A stretch of 64,000 bases of DNA from positions 19,953,264 to 20,017,263 of the forward strand of contig JACGWO010000005.1 in the NCBI GenBank assembly GCA_034509735.1, given 5' to 3'. A program made the translations under genes and the position numbers. The DNA is from Sesamum alatum. Its lineage: Eukaryota; Streptophyta; Magnoliopsida; Lamiales; Pedaliaceae. Below are positions 34,370 through 47,244 of this stretch, one piece after another. Within the stretch, counting starts at the first letter, position 1. Every line of letters begins with the position of its first letter. The notes under the pieces are model-generated. The model had not been told where the DNA came from and ran no database searches. It worked only from the letters and a program-made list of their open reading frames with translations.

Positions 34370-35891
34370 TCACTTATCCAAATCGATGTCCGACATCGCT
34401 TCTCCGTACGTCTTTGGATCATTATCCAACTGACCGGTCAGGGCCCAGAAATCCGTTCCGATCAGGTGGTTGGATACTTTAGCCGACCTACGAAGGACTG
34501 GAATGTCATCAGTGGGAACTACTGACTCAGATGTCACTGCCGTCTCAGGGGGTACCTCACTTGGTTCCTCAAGGAGTATCTCATCGCGTCGACTATCCAA
34601 TGAAAAACCCTTTTCCAAGAATACTATATTTCGCGAGACAAACACCTTTTGCTCGGAGGGATCATAGAAATAGTATCCCTCAGTTTCTTTCGGATATCCG
34701 AGGAACCTGCATAAACTAGACCTGGAGTCCAGTTTATCTCCCACTAATCTCTTGACATATGTGGGGCAACCCCACACTTTCAAGTATCTGTAGGAGGCAG
34801 GTTTGGCCGTTGTTCAAAAGTTTGGCCGTTGTCTCAAGAGCATATCCCCAGAAGGACAAGGGGAGTTCGGTAAAACTCATCATGGATCGGACCATGTCCA
34901 ACAAGGTCCGATTCCTCCTTTCAGACACACCATTCAACTGTGGTATTCCAGGAGGAGTCCACTGAGAGAGAATTCAATTCTCTTTAAGATAATCAATAAA
35001 TTCGCCACTTAAATACTCTCCACCTCGGTCCGACCGAAGGACTTTGATCTTACAACCGGTTTGGTTCTCTACTTCAAGTCTGTATTCCTTAAACCTTTCA
35101 AATGCTTCAGACATGTACCTCATTAGATAAAAATACCTATACCGTGAGTGATCATCGGTAAAGGTTATGAAGTACGAGTACCCACCTCTAGCCTGAGAAT
35201 TTAATGGATCACAGACGTTCGTATGGATCAAAGCCAACAGATCGTTGGCTAGCTTGCTTCGTCCAACAAAGGGTTTCTTGGTCATCTTTTCCTTTAGACA
35301 GGATTCGCAGGTCGGTAAGTTGTCCAAATTGTCTATTTCTAGACTATTTGAGTCCACCAACCTTCTTATCCTATCCTTAGAAATATGACCTAACTTCGCA
35401 TGCCGAATCTGTGCATTATCTTGATTATCATATTTTCGTTTGTGTTCTGCAGTCATAATGCAATTAGACTGTTGAAGTATATACAGACCGTTCACCAATG
35501 TACCAAGAAAATGAGACACACCATCATTGATAATATAAAAGTCATTTTTATTGATGGTGAAAGAATAACCGTTCTTATCAAGGACGGGTATGGATACAAT
35601 ATTCTTAATCATGCTAAGTACATAAAAATAGTCGTTCAGTATAATCCTGACATGACTACTAATGGCTAACTCCATTGATCCTACGGCTTCCGCAGCAACG
35701 GCCTTGCCATCGCCTAGCCTCAGGATCATCCCATCCTTAGTTAGCCTTCTGCTTCTTTGTAGTGCCTGCAAATCATTACAGATGTGAGCACCACACCCGG
35801 TATCCAAAACCCATGAAGCAGAATTAATTATCATGTTTACTTCAACCACAAATATACCTGGATTGGAGAGGAGTTGTGGGCAGTCCCTCAT
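34370..35891 (-). pseudogene. copia-3 protease, pre-integrase and integrase
   Basis: A long open frame (34974-35891, 305 aa) carries, in order, the protease active site WVLDTGCGAHIC, the GAG-pre-integrase domain with HAKLGHISKDRIRRL and CESCLKEKMTKKPF, and the integrase core with FTDDHSRY and RSDRGGEYLS. The first catalytic Asp, normally in HTDVCGP, is Asn in LIHTNVCDP, so the integrase should be inactive. The C-terminal half is in other frames (34734-34937 and 34370-34783), with SERRNRTLLDMVRSMMSF, WGCPTYVKRLVG and the linker to RT. Part of the integrase near 34790-34830 is shortened. This is the longest intact coding stretch of copia-3. Confidence 0.93.
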
Positions 35892-36716
35892 CCAATGTCC
35901 CTTTCCTTGTCAATGCATGCAGACATCATTTGCCTTAGACCGCTGAAAACCACGGGCCTTTCTTTTCCTTTGCCCATTCCCACCCGGGCAACAGGGGCGC
36001 CAGGAGCGCGAGCAGGGGCCGCAACTGTCTTCCCTTTTCTTTTCTTCCTCTTCCAGTGTACGACCCTCTTGCCATTCGCCTTAGAGGTCGAAGCCTCTCC
36101 TATCAATATCGCCGACGCCGACTTGTGGGTCGTTGCCTCGTATTGCACCAGCATGTTGATCAACTCATGAATAGACTTCTCAAGTCCGTTCATGTTGTAT
36201 TTTACAACAAACGGGTCATAGGACAGAGGAAGCGACTGGAGGATCACGTCAATGTACGTGTCATTGTTAAGCCCAACTTTAAGGGCCTTGAGCTTCTCCA
36301 CTAGGGAAAGCATCTTGACCCCATAACTTTGTACGGACGATCCTTCAGCCAGCTTGGCACCAAAGAATGCTTTTGTAGCGGCATATCTAATATGCCTATC
36401 CGGAACCGCATAAACCTCGTTCATGCGGAGCATTATGACAGAGATGTTGTCCAGCTTCTCATATTGCTTCCGGATGTCGTTAGACATCGAAGCCAATATG
36501 ATACTGTGTACTTTCCGATTTTTCTCATGCCATTACTCGAACGTCAAACGTTCTTCTGGCGTGAACTCCTCCGGCAAGTCGCTCGGTGGCGGCTCATCCA
36601 AGACGTATTTGGTTCTCGAAACCGAGGACAATCCTCAGGTTTCTCAGCCAGTCCGAGTAGTTTGTTTCGTTAAATTTATTACTCTCAAGTACCTTGGTCA
36701 AAGGATTCTTAGACAT
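35870..36716 (-). pseudogene. copia-3 gag
   Basis: The start MSKNPL at 36716 matches copia-2. The N-terminal NYSDWLRNLRIVL is followed by a stop and frameshifts to about 36500. The frame 35888-36496 then gives 202 aa with MLRMNEVYAVPD, the ATKAFFGAKL region, DTYIDVILQSLPLSYDPF, a Lys/Arg-rich stretch and the remains of a zinc knuckle at its end. It keeps the segment that copia-2 gag has lost. Confidence 0.92.
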
Positions 36717-36942
36717 CTACATTTATAAAATATAAAGCAAAAATTAGCAGATGATGGTAATATTATCATTCAAGTTGAAGACGTGGTCTTTTAGTCTTTA
36801 ACCCTCCCACTATTTATACGAAACTCCACCACTCTCAAGTGGAGTTTCGGAAAACCATTTCCTAGTGGGTTTGGGATCCATAAGCGTGATCTCCATGCCC
36901 CGCTTTTACGATTCATATGAAGAAAACCTCATGGGAGATATC

Positions 36943-39251
36943 AGTGACACCCTCTACGTAACTATACTTTATCATTACTAATTATTATACTCTTCGTAAT
37001 TGTAAGTTGTATTATAAGAATTTTCATTTTAAACTAATAAGATAAATCCTATTTTTCTCGATATAATATAAATCTATAAATATATCTTAAATCATGATAG
37101 GTATCATCAAAAGTTTATATTTACTAGGCCACCGATATACTTATATACAAAACTCCAAAAGATGAAAGTTTCAGGCTGTTACAGAATCTAAAACGCAAAC
37201 CTGACAAAAGACTAGATGTTTAATAATCATATAGCCAAAACCCAGGGCTTCAGATGTCACGGCTGACCCACCTATTAAGGTCCATGGCAGATTTCAAATT
37301 TGACGTAGCTAGTCACCGTGATCTATCTCCTGAAAAAAATGTTGGCAAGGGATGAGCCGCCTACTCTATAAGTATAGCTAACTAGCCTATATACACACCC
37401 ATAAATACATGCCGTAACACAAACAAACAAGCATTCAATATACAATCACCACAAAATTACAAAGTAATCAATACCACAATCATGTATCAGTCTACCATAT
37501 AATCTCAAAATTCACAGTTTATACTCTTGGGCCCTGCTTACTCTAATTGGAGTACATCAGTCAATGATTCTGTCGGCTATCATCATCTCAATCAATATCA
37601 TATCATATACAACACAGGATACCTGTCGAATGTGATATCCCCACACTATCTGAGTGTGTAGCAATATCAGCACAGAACATCACAACGAACATGGCATCCC
37701 CACACCACCCCAGTGTGTAGCTATCAGCACAGGATATTCCCCGCTACCCGGAATACTCCGGTACCCTACGCGCCATGATACCTAGCTTATATTCATTTTT
37801 CTCATACATTGTCAATCACATCATCACAAACCATTGACTATGTTCCCCAACTAGGTAAATCATCTCTTTATCTCAATTTAACGATGTACACATAATTAAC
37901 TTCTTCATTCAACAACCCCATGCAACAATAGATATAATATAAAGCAATCATCCATCAATCTTTTATATTACATAAATAATCACAAATAAACACATAGAGA
38001 CTACTTCACAGAATAACCACATAATCCAAATAAGCATTTACAAATACCAGCCAGGTTTATAACAAACACGTATAATCATATATACTTATACAGGTTCAAT
38101 TAACTATACTTACCTTAATCTCAAAACGATTATGCTAGTAGAAAGGAGCTGATCAATCCCCTACTTTACCCCCGTGTCCTATAATATGTTATAATATGTA
38201 TAATCAATATATATTTAAAATATCATAAATTACGAATGAAATTCCTAAATATATGCGTATATTTTATATCAATCTTTTAATATTTCATTTATATTAAAAT
38301 TCAAACCTCCATTCTTTTTTCTTCTAAATATTAGACACTATAAACATTCCCCGTATACATCTAATTTATCAATTAACTCATAAGAGCTTATTTCCTCAAA
38401 TCCCTCATATTTTTATAACTATCGTTCTCTATAACATCCCTAAATGAAATTATTACAAATATCCCATATTTCTTTTTAATAAATACCATATTTCTCAAAT
38501 ATAATTTCCTAACATTTTTCAAATATAATTCCCTACTATCCTTATTAATTTCTGTAATTCTTCACTATAATAATAATTATTTAAACACTAATATATACAA
38601 TTATGTATTTGGTTAATAAACCCGATCAATTTGAATAGTCAATTATAACAACTACCAAATCTAGCGGATTAAATAAATTTTAATTTATTAGCTATAATAT
38701 CCTCGGTCCAATTAATTATTTACCCGATCACTAATTTGTATAACTACTCAAATTCATTAAATTCTCCGATTAAATAGTAAATCGAATAGTATAAAGCATA
38801 TTTAATAAATGCAATAATTAAATAATATTAATATAGTAATTAATTTATAATTTATAGTAAAATTTTACTAACATGTTTTGCGTCCGAGATTAACACCTTT
38901 GAGTGTGTGTGAATTGTGTGTTTTTTAATCTTGTGTGTTTGTTTTTCTTAATATAGCAAGTTAATAATGTGTATTTTTATATATGTGAAATGGTAGGCAA
39001 CCATGTGCTGGCTGAATCATATGTATCCCCTTTTTTTTAATAACTTCATTGAAATTGCAATTTACGTCCCCCAACTTCTATATATATATATATATATATA
39101 ATTTGACCATAAATATTTTATAAAACTCGAATTTAACCCCTTTAAATTTTAATATGTTATAATTTCAACCTATAACTTATAATTAAATTAGATTTTCTTA
39201 ATAATTATTAAGTAGCCTCTCAATTAAGTATAAAAATCTATGGACATCACA
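36943..39251 (-). mobile_element. Gypsy-type solo LTR in copia-3 leader
   Basis: A 2309-bp insert is flanked by ATATC on both sides (36938-36942 and 39252-39256). Removing it rejoins leader sequence that is continuous in copia-2 (8330-8375). Read on the minus strand it begins TGTGATGTCC and ends GGGTGTCACT, the pattern of chromovirus-type gypsy LTRs, with the last base changed from A to T. No internal gypsy sequence is present, so it is a solo LTR left by recombination. It is AT-rich and contains no gene. Confidence 0.85.
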
Positions 39252-40404
39252 ATATCCAATATCATTCTCATCCAATGAGATTCCCAAGATATTTTGCCTC
39301 ACCTATTCGCATGGTTCCGAGGACTCCAAGTGAACCATGTTACTCAGTGTTGGGCCCGACCCATCAACCAAATCATGCCTCAACTGTCGCCCTCCACGAC
39401 TCGTGAGACAGGGAAACAACATGTGCAATATCTTTGTTCACAACAATGGTGCAGCTTTCCCCAGTCCAAGTGTGCCACGACTCGTGAGACTACACTTGGG
39501 TAGTCGTAGCTTCCTCACCACATTGTTGTGGATGGAAGGCTTGGACATATCAAAATACCATTTTGATCCAAGTCCATTCTGGGCTTAATATTTAATTTGG
39601 TCCAACCAAATGAGAGTTTGATAATGACCGAGACCTCATCACATTAAATGTTTTAGCATCCATAAATATCCAATATTCATAAAGCGTTTAAGTAAATACG
39701 CCGCATGTAGTAAAACATATCATACCCCCGTTAGGACGATTACAAGCCCAACCTATGCGACCCACTGAGCGCAATGAGTTTATGGTCTGTCTAGGGTGGT
39801 CCTACACTCTTACATAAGTAACAAACTCATTGTCATTTCAATGGGCCTTTTGGCTCTTCATGTTTTCGCCTTGATGTTACACCTTAGGCCTCCGACTCCA
39901 TGAGCTTGTCAAAATAAAACCTCACTAAAACTACCTACTCTCATTACATATGAAAGTAATACATGAAAAGAAAATGAGCAAGCCTTAACATCATGAGGCT
40001 AGAAAAACAGGAGATGATAGTCCCAAACCAAGAGGCACGCAGGTCCCACCCGACAGAAATGTAAGTAAATAACATACATCCATACATAAGGTCAAGGGCT
40101 CTTCTGATCATCCCATGTTGATCTCATCAACGCACATAATATAATTATACCAATAATCAAAGTGATGTCCAACATCACAAGGTATAAATATATAAAAAAT
40201 GTGCAAGATTCAAATTTTAAATTTAATAGACATTATATACAATGCATCCAATGCATTTACTAACCCCAAATTAATTAAGGAAATTTAATCCAAGAAAAAA
40301 TCCAATAATTCCAAAATTAAAATAAAAAATTAATTCATTTTCAGAAAATCTGTTGGAATCACCAGAAAATCCAATTTTCAAAAAAACGTTGAAAACCGGC
40401 ACAA
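39252..40404 (-). other. copia-3 leader, with duplicated palindromic motif
   Basis: Non-coding leader homologous to copia-2 8370-9600. The motif CCACGACTCGTGAGAC is exact at 39394-39409 and 39475-39490, 81 bp apart. The frames at 39294-39588 span it and have no family resemblance. Confidence 0.85.
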
Positions 40405-40612
40405 AATGGCCCAGCCATTGTGCGTGCTGGCCGCCCGCCCGCACAGGGCTGTGCGTGCGCGCGCGCCTCTGTGCAGCGCTGGCCCGACGACCAACAACCT
40501 ACGCGTCTGCGCACAATGTGTGGCGCAGTCTGCGCGGCTGCCCCTGCCAACGCGCGCCCGCCAGCCAGTGACCGACCGGCAGGGGCGCAACCAACTACTG
40601 CCGCTGCTATCC
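40405..40612. other. GC-rich island in copia-3 leader
   Basis: About 210 bp rich in GCGCGC, CGCCCGC and TGCGCG words, in an AT-rich setting. It has the same position relative to the PBS as in copia-2, but is shorter. Open frames on both strands reflect composition. Confidence 0.8.
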
Positions 40613-40859
40613 GTTTTTTAAAATGTTTTCGATTTTTCCCTTTTTTTAGCACATTAATATACATAAAAGAATCTAAAAATAAACATGCAATTTTTCAAGA
40701 TCCAATCTATAAAATCGCACGTGTAATGTCCACCAAATTCAAATAAATGAACAACCACATTCATTCATATAATTATACATATATAAACATACTCATAAAG
40801 CCGTAAAAGAAAGTTGTGCATGACAAGCACATAGATTTATGCTCCTTACATCGAACCGG

Positions 40860-40871
40860 GCTCTAATTCCA
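40860..40871 (-). promoter_or_regulatory. Degenerate primer-binding site of copia-3
   Basis: The minus strand reads TGGAATTAGAGC, two changes from the tRNA-iMet site TGGTATCAGAGC, two bases from the LTR. Confidence 0.8.
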
Positions 40872-40873
40872 CT

Positions 40874-40974
40874 TGAAGGGACAAGTCGATCCGCCTGTGA
40901 GTGCGAGCAGAAGCGTGAAATGGAATTAATCGCATAAATTAAATATGATGATCACAAAATCCCAAGGGATGACG
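40874..40974 (-). repeat. copia-3 5' LTR, truncated after about 100 bp
   Basis: Starts TGAAGGGACAAGTCGATCCG and matches the left LTR through CACAAAATCCCAAGGG. At about 40974 it meets LTR sequence in the opposite orientation. Confidence 0.85.
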
Positions 40975-41494
40975 GAAGGACTATACCCATACTAAATCGG
41001 TTCCTAAATGTTCACGTCAACATTCACTTAGTTTCTAGTGTCATGGACCATTGCTTGACGGCCACCCATGGTAACCGACTTCTGTTCGACACGGGCCCCA
41101 GTCTAGCTGAGGGCGAACCTAAAGGGTCACACACAAATCACCGCGGAGGTGAAGGAATTGACTTGGAGTCAATTTTGAAAGATGATAAATAATTGGATTA
41201 TTTATGGGATAGTCCATTGGATGGATGGGCCGATATTGTATGGGCCCTCGATTAATTGATAGATGGGATTTATCAATTAAGTAGAGATGAAGGGTTTGGA
41301 TCTTCTAATTGGATTAAAAGATCCATGGGCATTATTTAATTGGACCTTGAATTAAATTAGATTTATTTCTTGGGCTTTTTGTAATTGGATTACAATAAAA
41401 TCCGGTCCATTAAATCTTGGCCCAAGAGATATATTAATTCCACTTTTGGAATTAGGAGAAGTTGGACTTCTCCCAAAATGGATGGCCTTGATTG
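40975..41494 (+). repeat. Inverted copia LTR fragment
   Basis: About 520 bp matches the reverse complement of the copia-3 LTR middle part: GGGCGAACCTAAAGGGTCAC and ATGGGCCGATATTGTATGGG correspond to 32035-32070 and 31915-31950. It lies between the truncated right LTR of copia-3 and a full inverted LTR. A recombination or foldback rearrangement is inferred. Confidence 0.75.
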
Positions 41495-43424
41495 TGTTAG
41501 AATAAGTGACCATGAAGCCAATCTTGTTAGGCTTATGTAACCTATTTCTGACATTCGTGGTGTAAATAAATTCATTCTAAATAAAAGTGATGCTCACTTA
41601 CGGCATTAGTACTTTGATTGTGTTCACTTACTCCTTAATATCTATAACTGTTCAATGCACAATCAAAGCCCATAGACCGGAAAGGTTAATCCAAGAAACT
41701 GGACTGCATATAGGTTGACAGTCATGAAATCAGTTTCTGTGGCTCGGTCTGAAATACTCCAAGTCAAAGGACCTCGAAATTGGGTATCGAGGGTCCATTT
41801 TAGGCTTGCACTAAATGATTGCAGTCACGTTTCATTGACAAGTGACTAGGGCCGTCCATGCAATATTAGTGGGTTGGTCAACTCGGTGCCGACTGACTGA
41901 GGTGACCCGCGGGAATCATTATATGGGAAACCTTCAGTAGGTTGGTCGGTATGACTTGCATTCCTGGTTCCGAAAGTACGAGATTTGTCCTCGGACTTGA
42001 GGGACTACTGTATTCACATGCACACCATGTCTATATCTTAGGTTTGGCAAGAGGCTACCAAGTCGAGAGACTTGGTTGCTATAAGCCCTATCTAGTGCAG
42101 TGAAGATGTGTAGTGTGGACAATAGGTCCCAAGACAGAATCCGTCTCATGTCAAACGCTTGACAATTGTGTTCTCACTTATACTCTGAGATTCGTTCACT
42201 ATGAAATCTGTGGCCACAATGACTGAACAGTGGGGTAATATCTCAATGACGTTTCAGTGGGTAAATGAGTATTGATTTAAGTCAAGGATGGGAACCGAGG
42301 TCCAACATCCATTGCCTACACTAATAGCTATGAGATAGTAGACGGAAGGACAATGCTCATACACATTCGGGACCTAAACGTTCACGCCATGATTTTACCT
42401 AATCTCTAGTGCCATGGGATCTCAGTGGCAAAACGTGGAACAACGCGTGTAGCCAAACGAAGAAGTCTACAACGGGTAAGTAACGTTTGTAGTATCTACT
42501 TTTGTTCCAACCCTATGGCCTCCATGAAATCATGCATACTTGTTTTCTTTTATTTATGAGATACACCAAACGCCCTGGAGATTCAAGGGAACACATCAAT
42601 GGGGATTCATTAGAATGTATCTAGACATCCCTTGGATGAACCTAGACACGTTTCAATAATCACATTAGTGATCCAATCAAGCCTCCTTTACTTGGCATGA
42701 TTTAATCATACATTGTAAAGTGGTATGCTTGATTGAAGATTAATGGGATTGATTGGAATGTATCTAGACATCCTTAGATGAACCTAGACATATTCCAATA
42801 ATCACATTAATGATGTATATATATGAGTATATACAATAATCAACAAGAGGATTAATCATTATTAATCTTTTTCTAGGATTCAAAAGAGAAATCTCATCTC
42901 TCTCTCTCTCTCTCTCATTTTTGGCCCCTCTCTTGCTCTCTATCCCTCTCACTTTGTTGCTTCATTGATTTAGGATCAATTGGAGAACAAAGCTAGATTA
43001 AGAAGGATACACTAATAGGATAGTGTAATCCTAGTCTTGATCTCATCTTCTTAGGTCCGTTTTTCTCTAGCAAGAAAAACATGACTTCTCCCGGTGTGGT
43101 ATGGACTACGTTAGAGTATTTATACGTTTGAATCTTGGTGAACGTTTGCCATCCATTCGAGAGGGAACAACGCTAATAGCGGTGCACGGAAGATAACTAC
43201 AAAGGTAACCACCTGTTTATTTATATTCTAGTTCTTTTTATGATTGTCTATGTGACCTATATGATGTACTTGCTTTAAGTTATCATATTCTATATCGAGT
43301 GCCCGGTTGAGCACCCAAGGGAACACCCCTTGGGATGTTTTATTATGATATACGTTTTAAATATCGTTAAATTCTGCATCTCTCGCTTCCACTCGCGCTC
43401 TCCAGCGGATCCGCTTGTCCTTCA
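41495..43424 (+). repeat. Inverted, mosaic copia LTR
   Basis: A 1930-bp LTR in the opposite orientation to copia-3 begins TGTTAGAATAAGTGACC and ends GCTTGTCCTTCA. The start and end match the copia-3 LTR type. The part at about 42395-42600 (GGAACAACGCGTGTAGCC, GAGATACACCAAACGCCC) matches copia-2-type LTR sequence. The flanks GATTG and CTTAC do not match, so it is not a clean solo LTR. It also holds a diverged tandem duplication (about 42613-42677 and 42755-42818) and a TC run at 42896-42918. Confidence 0.7.
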
Positions 43425-45254
43425 CTTACCTCACTTCTTCACACAATTCCAAGAACTCCAGGTGAATTGTGCTACTCCATTTTAGGCCTAACCCATCAAC
43501 CAAAGAATTGTCCCTGATTGTCACCCCTAGTACTCGTGAGATAGGGAATCATCAAAACAATTCAATTACTTATTAATGATAGTACAACTTTTCATTACTC
43601 TCAAAATCGTTCCACGACTCATGAGACAATGAAATTGTAAATAGTAGCATCTCATACTTAGCCACTACGGCAGGAGTCTTTGATTATCAAATCCAGTTTG
43701 AATTTATCCATTACAAGCCTAATTTTAATTTTGGACTTTTCAAATGAGACTTCAGTTTTAATTGTTTGCAAGACCTCATCACAATGTGTTCTCATTGTGT
43801 TTTTCATGCTCATCCTATATTTAGATATACGTGCATGTAAAAGCATACATCCATAGAAAAACATCACAATATAAACAACCAAGCATGCTCATACTTGGAT
43901 GATCATGGGCCCAATCCTATGCACCGACCCCCTTGTGGATCATTGGTTAGTCTAAGGTGTTTTAATAATTAATAAGCCTACATTATTACATTAATAGTAT
44001 CCCATATATTCATGGGTTCTGGTTTTATTGGGCTCCAATTTGTGGGCCTTCATCTCCATGGATTTGATCTCCATCAAACAAAAAAAAAAAAAACCTCATT
44101 CCTAATTACTATTCTCATTACAATTGAAAATTTCAAAAAACCTCGATCAACAGTCGAGGGAAGGTACGTAGAAAGGGAGATACAACTTTACAAATTAGAA
44201 TAAAACGAGGGTGAAAAAATAATAGACTCATAGGCCTCATTAAAACCACAACCATAAAAACCAATCATGGGTCTATGGCTCCATGATCATTCCATTCATC
44301 ATTCATCACATAAATTAATAAATAAATACATATCATATGCACATAATATATCTGGGGCATATATCCCATATGTGCTAGTATCAAATATTAAAAATAAATC
44401 CATGGGGATTTTGACTCATAATAAATTCTAATTTTAAAATTAACAACTAACAATTTATTAATTAATTCAAAAATTAGAATTCTTACCATTTTGGACTCTT
44501 CAAGTGGTAGAGTCCTTATCAACATCAAAACTCATTAATTTGCTGAAAATAATAAATAAAATCATTTGTTGGACATTTCAAAAATAATTTTAATCAATTA
44601 GGAAACAATCTTCATTTATAGGAGAATCCATGTTTTCCATGCATGCAATTTTAACTAAATTTAAAATTCCATTAACTAAGAAAATTTTCATAAAATATCT
44701 ATTTTAATATTTAGATATTCCAAATAGCTTAGCTTAATTTAGTAAACACTTTTCATAATTTTAACACAATTAATTTTTCATAAAAAATCAATATTTTCCA
44801 AAATACAGAATTAATCATGATTAAAATAATAAATAAAAAAAGAAAAAACCCTGACCCTTGTCAGCCACAATGGCATTACCTTCGTCGCCCGCTAGAACTC
44901 CTTCCGGCACGATTGCAAAAGGCTGGCTGCGTAGGCGTCCATTGCTTGTCCGTACAACCCGCACAAGCTCGCACATGCACGGCCTACGAGTAACCTGTGT
45001 TGTGCGTCACTGCGCCCGCCGGCTGTTTGCGCTTCCGTGCGCGACTGCATGCCACTTTATGGTTTTTTTTCTTTCTTTCACAACTGAATATTTTCAGTCA
45101 ACCTTTAACAGTTTAAACATGCCCACAAATCTTAATTCAATAAATCATGTCATTAATGAAAGAAACAAATCAAGAACATGTGATAAAAACATAATTGAAA
45201 TCACATCGCCACGTAAATATAATTGATACACAACTGGCCTCTAATTGCACTTAT
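43425..45254 (-). mobile_element. Leader relic of a fourth copia of the same family
   Basis: The sequence matches the copia-2/copia-3 leaders from ACCTCACTTCTTCACACAAT onward. It has diverged copies of the palindromic motif (TAGTACTCGTGAGAT near 43529-43542 and CCACGACTCATGAGAC at 43612-43627), a GC-rich island (44868-45055) and a decayed PBS region near 45230-45250 (GGCCTCTAATTGCACTT against GGGCTCTGATACCACTG). No gag, pol or LTR follows. The small frames at 43658-45226 are not genes. Confidence 0.75.
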
Positions 45255-45408
45255 AGTTTTGTATGGTTGCGAGATGCTATGCAACAAAAAAATTAAAATT
45301 TAAAATACATCATTATCCCATCTAATCTCGAATCTCGTGATCGTGTACAATGTGGATCTCATGCGTTTAAAGGAGTCAATTGGATGGTTCTGAAATTACC
45401 TTGTAATT

Positions 45409-46915
45409 TCAGCAACTAAGCGTGCACGGATGATCCATGGAAGCCCTCATGCACGTCGGCGTCGCTCCAAGCCTCACACATGCATATCCATGCTCCAAGA
45501 ATTCATGGCCACGCTCCTTGCCACGCAGATGGATGGACCACATTCTAAGAATCCCATGCGCACGCGTTCGCCCCTCTCTCTTTTGGCTTATTATCCAAAG
45601 CATGCACGCCCTTTGTTGGATTGATGCTGGCGACATTTGTATCTGTCTTATCCTCAACCTCCAATATTATCTTTCCCTCTTTCGCTAGGGCCATAGCCTT
45701 CTCCTTGACTACAAAGCATTTCTCAATGGGGTGGCTAACAACCCAATGATACTTGTAGTACTTGGGGTCGTTCACTCTCCAAACTTCATTTGGGCGTTTT
45801 GTTTTACACAATTTAATCAATTTCTTGCCAATATCTCACGAAAGATATAGCGCACATCCGAATCAGAGAATGAGTTTTCTTTCTCTTGAACTCTTTCAAC
45901 ATAGGGCGACGCTTGTCATTCGGCTATGTTGGTCTTCAGGCCTTTCTAAATTCTTTCTATTGTTGGAAGTAATTTTTTCACAAGGGTTGTTTTGATAGCC
46001 ATTGACTCCTTGACGGTGGGTTTCGTGAATTTTTCGCTTCTCTTGAAGACTTTCTTGTCCTTCCTTTGGTCATCGATCGGGAAAGTGGCGTTGTGATTGG
46101 CAATGCTTAGTTCCATGTTGTGGGCATAGGTAGTCAACTCTTCAAAGTTTCTTCGCTTGATCCCTTGCAAAATGTAGAGGACCCCTCTGTCATACCTTGG
46201 ATGAACATTTTATTACAGATGACTCTAAGTGTTTGTCCTTCCAGTTCAAGCTCAAGGCGCGCCAACGATTGATGTAGTCGACAATTGGCTCATCTTTCTA
46301 TTGCCTTCCTTTGGTAAGTTTAATCATGCTTAGCCTTCGACGGGTGTTCTAGATACGATTAAGGAATTCTCTCTCCATTTAGTCCCAACTATCTATCAAC
46401 TCTGGCTCTAAGTCCACATACCAATCAAAAGCATTCCCTTTATGTGACCAGACGACCTGTTTTACCAAGAGGTCACCATTATTGCTGACGTTGGATATCT
46501 TGATTACGTGGGCGATATGTTATTTTGGTTTTTCTTTTCCATTGAATTGTTGTACTTTCGATGGTTGGTATCCCATCGGCATCCTCAAGGCATCAATTCA
46601 CTTGGTATATGACTTTGAGTATACAAGTGAGCTTTTTTGCAGGTTGTTAGATGGACAACGCAACAACGAAGGTTATGGAATGACTAGACTTTTGAACAGA
46701 GCCATGCCCTGGTGGCACCTCGTCTGTCTGCTTCTCATTCCTGACATATTTGAAGGATGAATCACAATTGTCTGTCTGCTAGAGTTTGTTCATCAATTGA
46801 GCGATCTGGAGGTTCAATCCTCAACAACTTTTTGGAGATCTGGTATGGCTTAGGGAGACCTAATGTACAATGCTTTTGGCCTCCATTTGTCAATTCTAAC
46901 GAAACATATGGTCAT
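45409..46915 (-). pseudogene. Tat-type Ty3/gypsy gag relic
   Basis: Two recognisable frames remain. 45946-46170 has NFEELTTYAHNMELSI, matching [16 protein letters not shown] of the element at 52-62 kb. 45545-45820 has DPKYYKYHWVVSHPIEKCFV, matching its zinc-knuckle-like region, but with the first Cys lost. Broken frames continue the match to about 46915. There is no pol and there are no LTRs nearby. The 91-aa frame at 45545 also overlaps unrelated plus-strand frames that are shadows. It is a second, older member of the same lineage as the element at 52197. Confidence 0.85.
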
Positions 46916-47244
46916 TTTTAAAATTCCGTAGAGAGAAGGGTAAAGTGTGAAATGACCTTATTCTTTAGGACTAAGTTTGCAATTTTAGCCATGAAATTAA
47001 TACCAAACAATTTCCTAATTTCTTTATGAAAACCCAAAAATTTACAAGTGACAATTTGAAATTTCTTTTTATATTGAGTTATCGCCTCATCTAAGAGGTT
47101 TAATAATTGATAACGTGTGTATTGCATATAACTCAATCATTTCTTTGCTCATAAAAGGTAGGGGAACGTTGGGCAGGTTTCTTTAAAACTTGACATCAGT
47201 AAATCTTACGACCATGGCGAATAGCTTTTCCAAGGAGAATTCCA
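46916..47244. other. Spacer between gag relic and LINE
   Basis: No recognised content. A 72-aa minus-strand frame here has no family resemblance. Confidence 0.4.

Larger units (their letters stand above)
30852..40974 (-). mobile_element. LTR retrotransposon copia-3, right LTR truncated
   Basis: This element is the same family as copia-2, in the same orientation, inserted in the gypsy protease-RT linker. A full left LTR, PPT, pol, gag, long leader, PBS and the first about 100 bp of the right LTR are present. At 40975 the sequence switches to inverted LTR sequence, so no right target repeat can be read. A gypsy solo LTR (36943-39251) sits in the leader. Confidence 0.92.

Noticed and set aside
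40353..40746. Several 70-108-aa frames on both strands
   Set aside because: Same composition effect in the copia-3 GC island.
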